Source: an uncultured Pelagibacteraceae bacterium (GTDB lineage: Bacteria; Pseudomonadota; Alphaproteobacteria; Pelagibacterales; Pelagibacteraceae). Taken from it: a DNA stretch of 53,211 bases. Made by a program: the position numbers and the translations under genes. The notes under the pieces were generated by a model. It was not told the DNA's origin, made no database searches, and saw only the letters and a program-made list of their open reading frames with translations. Below are positions 25,604 through 36,276 of this stretch, piece after piece (position 1 is the stretch's first letter; the number at the start of each line of letters is the position of its first letter). The stretch spans positions 1 through 53,211 of the forward strand of contig CACHOW010000006.1 of assembly GCA_902581695.1 (NCBI GenBank), read 5' to 3'.

Positions 25604-26539
25604 ATGAAAAACCAACTAAAAAAAATAAATTTTAATCATTCTTTCATTTTTTTTTTATTTTGTAATATTTTTTCTTTAACAATTTTAAAATTTGAGAATT
25701 TAGTATTTTCACCATTATTCTGTTTACTTTTAATTTTAAGTATTGGGGTTTCTCATGGTTCACTTGATCATATAAAAGGAAAAAAACTTCTGAAAATTTT
25801 TGAAATAAAAAATATATATATTTTTTATTTGATATATATTTTTATTGCCTCAACTGTAATAGTCTTATGGATGATCATACCGTCAGTTTTATTAACAATT
25901 TTTCTAATAGTTGCTTCATTTCACTTTGGCAAAGAAGATACTCAGTTTTTAATAGCTGAAAATTCATATTATAACCAATTATTATTTTTCTTGAAAGGTT
26001 TGCTCGTAATTTTAGCACCTATGTTTTTTCATTTTGAAGAAACAATATCTATATTCAAATTATTACTTATTGATAACGAGTCTTTTTATAGAACTTTAGA
26101 TTTTATTGAAATGAATAACCTTATACTTTTTGGTATTATTTTAAGTACATTATCCAGTATTTTATTATTTGCTAAAAAATTTGAATTAAAAAAATTTACT
26201 ATTTTTTTAGATTATTTTTCAATTTTAATTATAAATTATTATTTGCCACCTCTGATGGCATTTACAATTTATTTTTGTTTTTTACATTCTGCTAGACACG
26301 GTATTACTTTAATGCATGAATTAGATGAGAATGATTTAAAGAATGGGCTAAAAATTTTCATAAAAAAAGCTCTGCCCTTAACCATTCTTACTGCTACCAT
26401 TTGTTTACTTGGGCTTTATTTATTAAATAATTCATACAATTTCGATAGTTCAATTCTTAAAGTTATATTTATAGGTTTGGCGTCTTTAACCTTTCCACAT
26501 ATATTGCTTGAGTATTTAATAGAAAAAAATGAAAAATAA
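25604..26539 (+). CDS. blh: Beta-carotene 15,15'-dioxygenase, Brp/Blh family
   Basis: Integral membrane enzyme that cleaves beta-carotene into two retinals, the chromophore of proteorhodopsin. The 311-residue protein has about eight transmembrane segments and the conserved iron-ligand histidines: H51 and H56 in GVSHGSLDHIKGK, ASFHFGKEDTQF, and FLHSARHGITLMHEL. It completes crtI-crtB-crtY-blh. Its last 11 bp overlap the ispH start, tying retinal production to isoprenoid precursor supply. The opsin gene itself is not in the window. Confidence 0.93.
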   Translation: MKNQLKKINFNHSFIFFLFCNIFSLTILKFENLVFSPLFCLLLILSIGVSHGSLDHIKGKKLLKIFEIKNIYIFYLIYIFIASTVIVLWMIIPSVLLTIFLIVASFHFGKEDTQFLIAENSYYNQLLFFLKGLLVILAPMFFHFEETISIFKLLLIDNESFYRTLDFIEMNNLILFGIILSTLSSILLFAKKFELKKFTIFLDYFSILIINYYLPPLMAFTIYFCFLHSARHGITLMHELDENDLKNGLKIFIKKALPLTILTATICLLGLYLLNNSYNFDSSILKVIFIGLASLTFPHILLEYLIEKNEK

Positions 26540-27473
26540 AGAATTGAAAATATTATTGTCAGCTCCAAGAGGCTTTTGTGCTGGTGTAGAAAGAGCTATA
26601 GAGATTGTTGAAAAATCAATTCAGAAATATGGTACTCCAGTATATGTTCGTCATGAAATAGTGCACAATAAATATGTGGTAGATGATTTAAAAAATAAAG
26701 GAGCTATCTTTGTTGAAGAACTTGAGGAGATAAAAGATAGAACTAGACCAGTTATTTTTTCAGCTCATGGTGTTCCAAAAAAAATTCCAGAGGACGCTAA
26801 AAACTACAATATGACTTATGTCGATGCTACATGCCCATTGGTGTCGAAAGTACACAGAGAAGCTGAAAACCTAAATAAAGCTGGATATCATTTAATTTTA
26901 ATAGGACATCAAAATCACCCTGAAGTAATTGGTACTATGGGGCAGTTGCCCAAAGGATCAATTGATCTTATTCAAAATGAAGATGAAGCCAAAAACTATA
27001 AAATTCAAAATAACAAAAAAATTTCTTATGTTACTCAAACCACATTATCAGTAGATGATACAAAAGATATAATCCAAATATTAAAAGATAGATTTCCAAA
27101 TATAAAAGAACCTTTGAAAGAGGATATTTGTTATGCCACTACAAACAGGCAAATGGCAGTTAAAAATATTGCAAAAAAATGTGACTTATTTTTTGTGATA
27201 GGTAGTAGAAATTCATCTAATTCAGTTAGATTAGTGGAAGTAGCAAAAAAATCTGGCTGCTCTAATTCAATATTAATTCATTCACAAAGTGAAATCCCAT
27301 TTGATTTAATCAAAAACGCAAATACGATTGGTGTTTCTTCTGGAGCTTCTGCTCCTGAGATTCTAGTTGATAATTTTATCAATGAGTTAAAAAATAGATT
27401 TACAGTCAGTATAGATGAGGTAGAAATTATTAAGGAAAACGTTGTTTTCAAAGCTCCAAAAAAATTAAATTAA
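26529..27473 (+). CDS. ispH: 4-hydroxy-3-methylbut-2-enyl diphosphate reductase
   Basis: Fe-S enzyme for the last MEP step, yielding IPP and DMAPP. The three cluster cysteines are C17 (APRGFCAGVERA), C102 (DATCPLVSKVH) and C201 (DICYATTNRQ); conserved histidines are in RHEIVHNKYV, FSAHGVP and GHQNHPEV. At 314 residues it is full length. ATG 26529 lies inside the end of blh. Downstream are thrB and rnhA, an order seen in other alphaproteobacteria. Confidence 0.97.
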   Translation: MKNKELKILLSAPRGFCAGVERAIEIVEKSIQKYGTPVYVRHEIVHNKYVVDDLKNKGAIFVEELEEIKDRTRPVIFSAHGVPKKIPEDAKNYNMTYVDATCPLVSKVHREAENLNKAGYHLILIGHQNHPEVIGTMGQLPKGSIDLIQNEDEAKNYKIQNNKKISYVTQTTLSVDDTKDIIQILKDRFPNIKEPLKEDICYATTNRQMAVKNIAKKCDLFFVIGSRNSSNSVRLVEVAKKSGCSNSILIHSQSEIPFDLIKNANTIGVSSGASAPEILVDNFINELKNRFTVSIDEVEIIKENVVFKAPKKLN

Positions 27474-27474
27474 A

Positions 27475-28440
27475 ATGGCTGTTTATACAAAAATAAATAA
27501 AAAAGATATTTCTTATATCAATAAAAAATTTGAAATAGATAAAATTATAAGTTTTAAAGGCATTAAACAAGGGATTGAAAATACTAACTATTTATTAAAA
27601 TCAAAAAATAAAAAATTTATACTTACAATTTTTGAAAAAAGAGTCTCTCAAAATGAAATACCTTTTTTTATGAAGTTAATGGATCAATTAAATAATTCAA
27701 AAATAAATTGCCCAAAACCTCAAAAAAATAAAAATGGAAACTACCTAGTCAGAATTAGAAAAAAGTCAGCTTGTATTGTTTCCTTTTTAGAGGGAAAAGA
27801 TAAAAAGTTACTTAATTTAAAAAATTGTCATGAAATAGGTAAAATGATTGCTGGAATGCATTTATCAACAAAAAAAATAAATCTTTCCAGGAAAAACTCT
27901 ATGGGTATTAAATATCTAAATCCGTTACTTAACAGTATTAAATTTAAATCAAAAAAATTTACTAATATAGAAAAATTTCTAAAGATAAATTTTAAAGATA
28001 TAAAAATGAAATGGCCAAAAAAACTACCTAGTGGGATAATTCATGGAGATTTATTTATAGATAATATTTTTTTTAAAAAAGATAAATTATCAGGAATAAT
28101 TGATTTTTATTTTGCTGCAAATGACTATTTTATGTATGAAATTGCTATTTGTGTTAATGCACTATGTTTTGACAAAAGAGCATCTAAATTTTTCTTAAAT
28201 AAAAAAAAGGTAAAAAATTTAATTAAAGGGTATGAAAGTGTAAAAAAACTTTCAATTAGAGAAAAAAAATCATTAAATATTTTATGTCGTGGTGCAGCAA
28301 TTAGGTATTTTCTAACTAGACTTTTTGACTATTCAAATACACCTAAATCAGCGCTCATTAAAATAAAAGATCCAAGAGAATATTATCAAAAACTCGTGAT
28401 ACACAATAATTTAAAGACTTATAAAGATTATTTGAAATAA
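27475..28440 (+). CDS. thrB: Homoserine kinase (aminoglycoside-phosphotransferase-like ThrB)
   Basis: Phosphorylates homoserine for threonine synthesis. This is the APH-fold type of homoserine kinase found in alphaproteobacteria, not the GHMP type of E. coli. Key features are GIENTNYLLKSKNKKFILTIFEKR for nucleotide binding, the catalytic-loop segment IIHGDLFIDNIFF and the Mg2+ motif IIDFYFAAND. At 321 residues it is standard. It begins 1 bp after ispH and shares a base with the rnhA start (TAATG). Its pathway partner thrC lies on the opposite strand 0.9 kb away. Confidence 0.94.
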   Translation: MAVYTKINKKDISYINKKFEIDKIISFKGIKQGIENTNYLLKSKNKKFILTIFEKRVSQNEIPFFMKLMDQLNNSKINCPKPQKNKNGNYLVRIRKKSACIVSFLEGKDKKLLNLKNCHEIGKMIAGMHLSTKKINLSRKNSMGIKYLNPLLNSIKFKSKKFTNIEKFLKINFKDIKMKWPKKLPSGIIHGDLFIDNIFFKKDKLSGIIDFYFAANDYFMYEIAICVNALCFDKRASKFFLNKKKVKNLIKGYESVKKLSIREKKSLNILCRGAAIRYFLTRLFDYSNTPKSALIKIKDPREYYQKLVIHNNLKTYKDYLK

Positions 28441-28865
28441 TGATTAAGATTTATACAGATGGCTCTTGCTTAGAAAATCCAGGAAATGGAGGTTGGGCTG
28501 CAATCATAAATAATAATGGTAATATTAAAAAAATAAGTGGCAGTGAAAAAAATACTACAAATAACAGAATGGAACTAATGGCTCCTATTAATGCTTTAAA
28601 AAGTATAGACTCTAAATATGAAATTGAAATTTATACAGACTCCCAATATGTAAAACTTGGAATAACTGAATGGATAAATACTTGGATAAAAAATAGTTGG
28701 CAAACCTCAAAGAAAGAAGATGTAAAAAACAAAGATTTATGGCTCGATCTATATAATCTTAATAAATCATTAAATGTTAAATGGATTTGGGTCAAAGCTC
28801 ATGCAGGTAACCCGTTAAATGAAGAAGTTGATTTACTTGCTAAAAAAGCAGCTTATTTAGACTAA
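28440..28865 (+). CDS. rnhA: Ribonuclease HI
   Basis: Degrades RNA in RNA-DNA hybrids. Catalytic carboxylates are D7 (IYTDGSC), E45 (NNRMELMA) and D67 (YTDSQYV), with the C-terminal AGNPLNEEVDLLAKKAA carrying the fourth Asp. The 141-residue length and the basic-protrusion region WINTWIKNSWQTSKKEDVKNKDLW are typical of the E. coli-like type. The 3' end overlaps the convergent peroxiredoxin gene by 9 bp. Confidence 0.97.
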   Translation: MIKIYTDGSCLENPGNGGWAAIINNNGNIKKISGSEKNTTNNRMELMAPINALKSIDSKYEIEIYTDSQYVKLGITEWINTWIKNSWQTSKKEDVKNKDLWLDLYNLNKSLNVKWIWVKAHAGNPLNEEVDLLAKKAAYLD

Positions 28866-29342
28866 TTCCAAAAAATTTTCTGCTGCAGATATTTCGCATG
28901 TACCAGTCTCTTTTTCCTCTTTTAATCTTATAACCTTCATATCTTCAACTAGCATTGTATATCTATTAGATCTTATACCCATTCCTCGTCCACTTTTATC
29001 AACTTCAGCTCCAATAGCCTTAATAAAATTTAAAAATGGATCTCCTATCATAACAATTTTATCACCAACATTATTTTCTTTACCCCAGGCATTCATAACA
29101 AATGGATCATTTGCTGCGATACAAATAATATGATCAACTCCTTTATTCTTATATTCTTGATGCATGTTTATATAACCTGGTAAATGCTTAGCAGAACAAA
29201 CTGATGTAAATGCACCTGGTAAACCAAAGATTATTACTTTTTTATTTTTTAAAAATTTCTCAATATTTTTTTTTACAGGTTCCCCATCCTCTAAAACAAA
29301 GATTTCTGAATTTGGCAATTTATCATTTTCTTTTATTCTCAT
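28857..29342 (-). CDS. Peroxiredoxin, Prx5 type
   Basis: Thiol peroxidase of 161 residues. The peroxidatic cysteine is C49 in FGLPGAFTSVCSAKHLPGYI, a Prx5/AhpC-TSA signature with Thr three residues before the Cys. Further family blocks are IICIAANDPFVMNAWG and GIRSNRYTMLVEDMKV. A second cysteine near the C-terminus (TCEIS) could act as resolving thiol. It is the last gene of the leftward oxidase run and starts on the shared base of thrC's stop (TAATG). Confidence 0.93.
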   Translation of the reverse strand: MRIKENDKLPNSEIFVLEDGEPVKKNIEKFLKNKKVIIFGLPGAFTSVCSAKHLPGYINMHQEYKNKGVDHIICIAANDPFVMNAWGKENNVGDKIVMIGDPFLNFIKAIGAEVDKSGRGMGIRSNRYTMLVEDMKVIRLKEEKETGTCEISAAENFLELV

Positions 29343-30721
29343 TAAATTCTCTCTTTAATATGATTCTTAATTTTATCTAGATTATTTTCGACTATATCAT
29401 AATTTTCTTTTTCATCCAAAATATACAAAAGTTCATTGGGCAGTTCAGATTTAATATTAATTGCTTTTTCTATTGCGTCAGGAAATTTACAAGGATGAGC
29501 AGTAGCTAATACAATATTATTCCCTTCTAATTTCACTTTATCGAATGCACCATATCCAATAGCAGTATGTGGATCTAAAATCATATTAAATTTTGTATGA
29601 ACATCTTTAATAATATTTAAAACCTCATTTTCATTCATACTTGAAGATAAAAAATGATTATTAATTTTATTTAAATTTTCTTCACTTATTAAGTATTTCC
29701 CATTTTCTTTAATATCTTTCATTGCTTTAGTCGTTTTTTCATCATTATGATTATTTAAATCGTAGATTAGTCTTTCAAAATTACTAGCCAATTGAATATC
29801 CATACTCGGAGATATAGTTTCGGCAACTTTTTCTACTTCATATGTTCCTTTGGAAATTGCTCTATGCAAAATGTCATTTTGATTTGTTGCTACAATAAAT
29901 TTGTTTACTGGAAGACCAATTTTTTTTGATAAATAACCTGCATAAACGTCACCAAAATTACCAGTTGGAACAGAAAAATTAATGGGTTTGTTGTTATCCT
30001 CCATTAAATAATAACAGTAAAAATAATATACACTTTGAGCGATTATTCTTGCCCAATTTATAGAGTTAACACCAGACATTTTAATTTCATTTGAAAAAGA
30101 TTTGTCAGCAAACATTGCTTTTACTAGGTTTTGACAGTCATCAAAATTTCCTTCAATAGCGATATTAAATACATTTTTCTCTTTACCAGTTGTCATCAAT
30201 CTTCTTTGAACTTTTGAAATACGATTGTTAGGATGTAAGACAAAAATATTAATATTATTTTTGCCTTTAATTGCATCAATTGCTGCTGCACCTGTGTCTC
30301 CAGAGGTAGCAACGACTATATTTATTTTTTCATTTTGATTACTCAAATAATATTCATAAAAACCACCTAAAAGCTGCATAGCAACGTCTTTAAATGCTAA
30401 TGTTGGTCCATGAAATAATTCTAGTATTGACCGATCACCAACTTTAACAAGATCAACTACGTTTTTTTTTCTAAAGACAGAGTAAGATTTATCAATGATT
30501 CTACTCAAATCTTCTTCACTCATAAAATCACCAATGAAAGGGGGGATAATTTTTTTTGCTAATTCTGTATATTCAAGGTTTTTAAATTCGTGCAAATCTT
30601 TTTTTTCATATCTGTGTAGTGATTTTGGAATAAATAATCCTCCATCATCTGCCAACCCTTTAATAAAAACATCCTTAAATTCAAAGCTGTTTGAGCTATT
30701 TCTAGTGCTTACGTAGTCCAT
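29342..30721 (-). CDS. thrC: Threonine synthase
   Basis: PLP enzyme converting phosphohomoserine to threonine. The PLP lysine is in LFHGPTLAFKDVAMQLLGG, the phosphate-binding region is VATSGDTGAAAIDAIKG, and N-terminal YVSTRNSS is typical. At 459 residues it belongs to the longer E. coli/yeast-like type. It abuts surf1 with no gap and is followed by the peroxiredoxin with a 1-base overlap, so it is probably expressed with the oxidase operon. A Thr-pathway gene behind cytochrome oxidase genes is a known alphaproteobacterial neighbourhood. Confidence 0.96.
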   Translation of the reverse strand: MDYVSTRNSSNSFEFKDVFIKGLADDGGLFIPKSLHRYEKKDLHEFKNLEYTELAKKIIPPFIGDFMSEEDLSRIIDKSYSVFRKKNVVDLVKVGDRSILELFHGPTLAFKDVAMQLLGGFYEYYLSNQNEKINIVVATSGDTGAAAIDAIKGKNNINIFVLHPNNRISKVQRRLMTTGKEKNVFNIAIEGNFDDCQNLVKAMFADKSFSNEIKMSGVNSINWARIIAQSVYYFYCYYLMEDNNKPINFSVPTGNFGDVYAGYLSKKIGLPVNKFIVATNQNDILHRAISKGTYEVEKVAETISPSMDIQLASNFERLIYDLNNHNDEKTTKAMKDIKENGKYLISEENLNKINNHFLSSSMNENEVLNIIKDVHTKFNMILDPHTAIGYGAFDKVKLEGNNIVLATAHPCKFPDAIEKAINIKSELPNELLYILDEKENYDIVENNLDKIKNHIKERI

Positions 30722-31375
30722 TTAATAATTTTTTTTTCTAAAATATAAATATAACAAAAGAATTGAAATCGCTAATGAAAACCAAGTAAGAGCATATTTT
30801 TGATGATTATTTGAAATATTGGCAGTAATTTTTTTTGGCTTGGGAACTTGATAATTTCCATCTAAATAAATTATGTATTTTGAGAATTCCTTTCCAGTAA
30901 ACTTTAATATATCTTCTCTATTTAAGCTAAACCAATAATTTTCTTTTATATCATTGTCTGGTTTAAAAATATTTTTTCTCCCTTGTAATTTTAAAGTTCC
31001 AATTATATCTTTTTCATCAAACACATTGATTTCCTTAGAGTTTTTTTTTTCAAATGGTATCCAGCCTCTATTGATTAGATAATTAATTTCATTAATTGAA
31101 ATTGGATTAATAACTTCAAAACCTGGTGTTCCAGCATCATTAAGACTATATAAATATATTTGTTTTTCTAAATCTATTGAGCCTGATGTTTTAATCTTTA
31201 AATAATTTTTTGTATTAGAATTAGTCAATTCTACTGGTGGATTTTTTAAAGAATTTTCAATTTCGAAAATTAAATTATTCTTCCAATTTAAACGAATGAT
31301 TTGCCATGAGCCAAGGGCAACAAAAACTAAAATAAAAAAAATTACAAATACTGAAAATAAAAACTTATGTTTCAA
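30722..31375 (-). CDS. surf1: SURF1 family cytochrome oxidase assembly protein
   Basis: Membrane assembly factor that helps insert heme a into oxidase subunit I. It has two transmembrane helices, one at the N-terminus ending in ALGSWQIIRLNWK and one at the C-terminus, with a periplasmic domain between. Internal markers are YLINRGWIPF and KYALTWFSLAISILLLYLYF. There is no ATG at the expected start. A TTG at 31375 (LKHKFLFSV) places the first helix normally and begins just after the ctaE stop; an upstream TTG at 31414 would overlap ctaE by 29 bp. Start is uncertain, family is clear. Confidence 0.88.
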   Translation of the reverse strand: MKHKFLFSVFVIFFILVFVALGSWQIIRLNWKNNLIFEIENSLKNPPVELTNSNTKNYLKIKTSGSIDLEKQIYLYSLNDAGTPGFEVINPISINEINYLINRGWIPFEKKNSKEINVFDEKDIIGTLKLQGRKNIFKPDNDIKENYWFSLNREDILKFTGKEFSKYIIYLDGNYQVPKPKKITANISNNHQKYALTWFSLAISILLLYLYFRKKNY

Positions 31376-31385
31376 AAAATATAAA

Positions 31386-32174
31386 TTAACTTCCCCAAAT
31401 ATAGATTGCAGCAAACAAAAATAACCACACTACATCAACAAAATGCCAATACCAAGCTGCAGCTTCAAATCCAAAATGGTGATCTTTATTAAAATGACCT
31501 CTCTTACCTCTAAACAAACATACAGCTAAAAATATAGTTCCAACAAGTACATGGAAGCCATGAAATCCTGTTGCCATATAAAATACTGATCCATAAATAT
31601 GATCTGAAAAAGAAAATGATGCATGCTGATACTCATATATTTGCAAAAGAGTGAAACAAAACCCTAAAATAACGGTTAACCATAAACCTTGGATAAAACT
31701 TTTTCTATCATCCTCTAAAAGAGCATGATGAGACCAGGTAACCGTCGTACCTGATAATAATAAAATTAATGTATTGATTAATGGAATATCCCAAGGATCA
31801 AAAGTTTCAATATCTTTTGGTGGCCAAACATTTCCAACAAATTCATTTGGAAATAAACTTACATCAAAATATGCCCAAAACCATGCAACAAAGAACATTA
31901 CTTCAGATGCAATAAACAACGTCATTCCATATCTGTGGTGAATTTGAACTACAGGTGTATGATGGCCTTGATGTTCAGCTTCGATAACAACATCTCTAAA
32001 CCACATGTATGCCCCATAAATTAAAAGTGCAAAACCAAGATACATTCCCCATGAAACATCTGTATGAAGATAATAAACAGACCCTAATGCCAATACTAAA
32101 CATGAAAAAGAAACGTAAATAGGCCAAGGACTTGGGTCTACTAAGTGATAATCATGTTTTTTTTCAGATGACAT
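31386..32174 (-). CDS. ctaE: Cytochrome c oxidase subunit III
   Basis: Seven-helix core subunit of the aa3 oxidase that lines the proton-uptake side and stabilises turnover. Typical blocks are YHLVDPSPWPIY, FWAYFDVSLFPNEF, WSHHALLEDDRKSF, the FYMATGFHGFHVLVGT segment and the C-terminal AAAWYWHFVDVVWLFLF. At 262 residues it is full length. It lies 9 bp after ctaG. Confidence 0.98.
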   Translation of the reverse strand: MSSEKKHDYHLVDPSPWPIYVSFSCLVLALGSVYYLHTDVSWGMYLGFALLIYGAYMWFRDVVIEAEHQGHHTPVVQIHHRYGMTLFIASEVMFFVAWFWAYFDVSLFPNEFVGNVWPPKDIETFDPWDIPLINTLILLLSGTTVTWSHHALLEDDRKSFIQGLWLTVILGFCFTLLQIYEYQHASFSFSDHIYGSVFYMATGFHGFHVLVGTIFLAVCLFRGKRGHFNKDHHFGFEAAAWYWHFVDVVWLFLFAAIYIWGS

Positions 32175-32183
32175 TTTTTTGGA

Positions 32184-32717
32184 TTATGATTGTTTATAGT
32201 AATCTGTCGAGAAAAAAGTATACGACATAGTTACATCTTTTAAATTTTTTGTTGTTGGGTCGTTTACCATTTCGGGATCTAAATAAAAAGTCATTATGTA
32301 TGTTGCTTTTTCTCCAGCTTTTAATTCTTGTTTCTCGAAACAAAAACAGCCTAATTTACTATAATACTTTCCAAAACTAGAGGGTGAAACATTAAAAGTT
32401 GCTACTCCAGCTGTAGGCTCATCACCGTAATTTTCTACTTCGAATTCTATTTTGTTGACCTGACCAACTTTCACATCAATAACATTTGACTTGGCCTTAA
32501 AATCCCAAGGTAAATTATTAACATTAGTATCAAATCTCACACTTACAATTTTATTTAATACAATTTTAGGAGCATTATTGGATACTTGGGTAGTTCCACC
32601 AAACCCTGTTACCCTGCAAAATAGGTCATACAATGGTACTGCTGCATAAGACAATCCCAACATTAGAACAAAAATTCCTGCTAATATTAAAGGTGTTAAG
32701 TTTTTTTTTTGTATCAT
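32184..32717 (-). CDS. ctaG: Cytochrome c oxidase assembly protein CtaG/Cox11
   Basis: Membrane-anchored copper chaperone for the CuB site of subunit I. An N-terminal transmembrane helix (about 9-29) precedes a periplasmic domain with the Cu-binding CFCFEKQEL motif. At 177 residues it is normal. Codons 3-6 contain ten consecutive A (plus-strand T run at 32701-32710), a possible slippage site. Its ATG overlaps the stop of the 41-aa gene upstream (ATGA). Confidence 0.95.
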   Translation of the reverse strand: MIQKKNLTPLILAGIFVLMLGLSYAAVPLYDLFCRVTGFGGTTQVSNNAPKIVLNKIVSVRFDTNVNNLPWDFKAKSNVIDVKVGQVNKIEFEVENYGDEPTAGVATFNVSPSSFGKYYSKLGCFCFEKQELKAGEKATYIMTFYLDPEMVNDPTTKNLKDVTMSYTFFSTDYYKQS

Positions 32718-32839
32718 ATTGCTCTATCAAATACTCCAGTATTATATAATGTAAAAAAGAAAAGAAAAATCATAAAAGCGATAATTCCTAAAGCTGTTAA
32801 AATATTTTTTCTTTTAGTTTTTTTATCTGGAGTTATCAT
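32714..32839 (-). CDS. 41-aa single-pass membrane protein, CoxF-like
   Basis: The minus-strand ORF encodes 41 residues: a basic N-terminus (MITPDKKTKRKN), one transmembrane helix (about ILTALGIIAFMIFLFFFTLY) and a short tail ending in GVFDRAI. Both ends are ATGA overlaps, with ctaB upstream (32836-32839) and ctaG downstream (32714-32717), which is strong evidence that it is translated. A tiny gene at this position is known in alphaproteobacterial oxidase operons (coxF in rhizobia). The name is assigned by position and topology only. It is likely a small assembly factor or subunit, perhaps passing heme or copper components between CtaB and CtaG. Function not shown. Confidence 0.82.
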   Translation of the reverse strand: MITPDKKTKRKNILTALGIIAFMIFLFFFTLYNTGVFDRAI

Positions 32840-33747
32840 ATAATCTTATCTATCAGAAAAAGAACAAAAACCAAAAATAAATATAAAATAGAATATCCAA
32901 ATATTGCTTTTGCTTTTTTAGGATTAAATTTGTTTTTCTTAAAATTATAAAGTTCATAGCATAAAAAATTATAATAAAGAGTTAATAATATTGAAGGTAT
33001 CAAGAATGCTAAACCTACAAAGTCTATTAAATAAGGGAAAATAATTACTGGCAACATTAATAAGGAGTAAATAAGAATATTAATTTTTGTACTTTCTACT
33101 CCATTTGTCAGTGGGAGCATCGGTATATTAGCTTTTTTATAATCATCAGATTTATATAAACTTAAGGCCCAAAAATGAGATGGAGTCCAAAAAAATATTA
33201 TTAAAAAAAAAGTTAGTGGTTCAATTGATAGAGAGCCTGTGGCAATTGTCCATCCAATAACAGGAGGGAAAGCTCCTGCTGCTCCACCTATTACAATATT
33301 TTGAGGTGTTCTTCTTTTTAACCAAATTGTATAAACGAAAACATAGAATAAAATTGTTAAAAGTAATATTGCTGCTGAGATTCTGTTTGTAAAGTAATCT
33401 AGGGCTAAAACAGAAACTATAGATAAAGTAACACCTAAAATAAGCGCTTGGTTTCTATTAACCTTACCAGTTGGTATTGGTCTTAGACAAGTTCTTGACA
33501 TTAAAGCATCTAGGTCTGACTCATACCACATGTTCAATGCACCTGCTGCTCCTGCACCTAAAGAAACTAGTAGAATACCAACTATCGCATCTTTAGTTGA
33601 AACAAGATTTGGTGATGTTAATAAACCAACAGCACAAGTAAAAATTACTAACGACATTACTCTTGGCTTCATTAACTTAAATAATTCAGAAAAATTAAAT
33701 AAATCTTCCTGACTTAAGTTTCTTTTTTTAGCCTTTGAATTATTCAT
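32836..33747 (-). CDS. ctaB: Protoheme IX farnesyltransferase (heme O synthase)
   Basis: UbiA-superfamily membrane prenyltransferase that farnesylates heme B to heme O, the precursor of heme A. Asp-rich motifs: NMWYESDLDALMSRT and YKSDDYKKANIPML; MKPRVMSLVIFTCAVG at the N-terminus is typical. About nine transmembrane helices, 303 residues. It lies 20 bp after ctaD and overlaps the 41-aa gene. No heme A synthase (ctaA) is seen in the window. Confidence 0.96.
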   Translation of the reverse strand: MNNSKAKKRNLSQEDLFNFSELFKLMKPRVMSLVIFTCAVGLLTSPNLVSTKDAIVGILLVSLGAGAAGALNMWYESDLDALMSRTCLRPIPTGKVNRNQALILGVTLSIVSVLALDYFTNRISAAILLLTILFYVFVYTIWLKRRTPQNIVIGGAAGAFPPVIGWTIATGSLSIEPLTFFLIIFFWTPSHFWALSLYKSDDYKKANIPMLPLTNGVESTKINILIYSLLMLPVIIFPYLIDFVGLAFLIPSILLTLYYNFLCYELYNFKKNKFNPKKAKAIFGYSILYLFLVFVLFLIDKII

Positions 33748-33767
33748 TAATTTTTTTGGCTATACTA

Positions 33768-36217
<2,450 letters not shown>

Positions 36218-36276
36218 TTACCTAGCTATATAAAGCTCTTTTATAAAAATTACACTTTAGTTTTCGCGACAATTTA

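Noticed and set aside
22188..26539. Rhodopsin gene or crtE within or next to the retinal cassette
   Set aside because: No seven-helix opsin with the retinal lysine motif and no prenyl-diphosphate synthase DDxxD pair is encoded between atpF and ispH; both must be elsewhere.
36218..36276. Rho-independent terminator between rsmE and ctaC
   Set aside because: An AGCT...AGCT pair can form only a 4-bp A/T-rich stem with no T-run placed after it; not convincing. The 59 bp more likely contains the ctaC promoter, but no clear -35/-10 pair was found.
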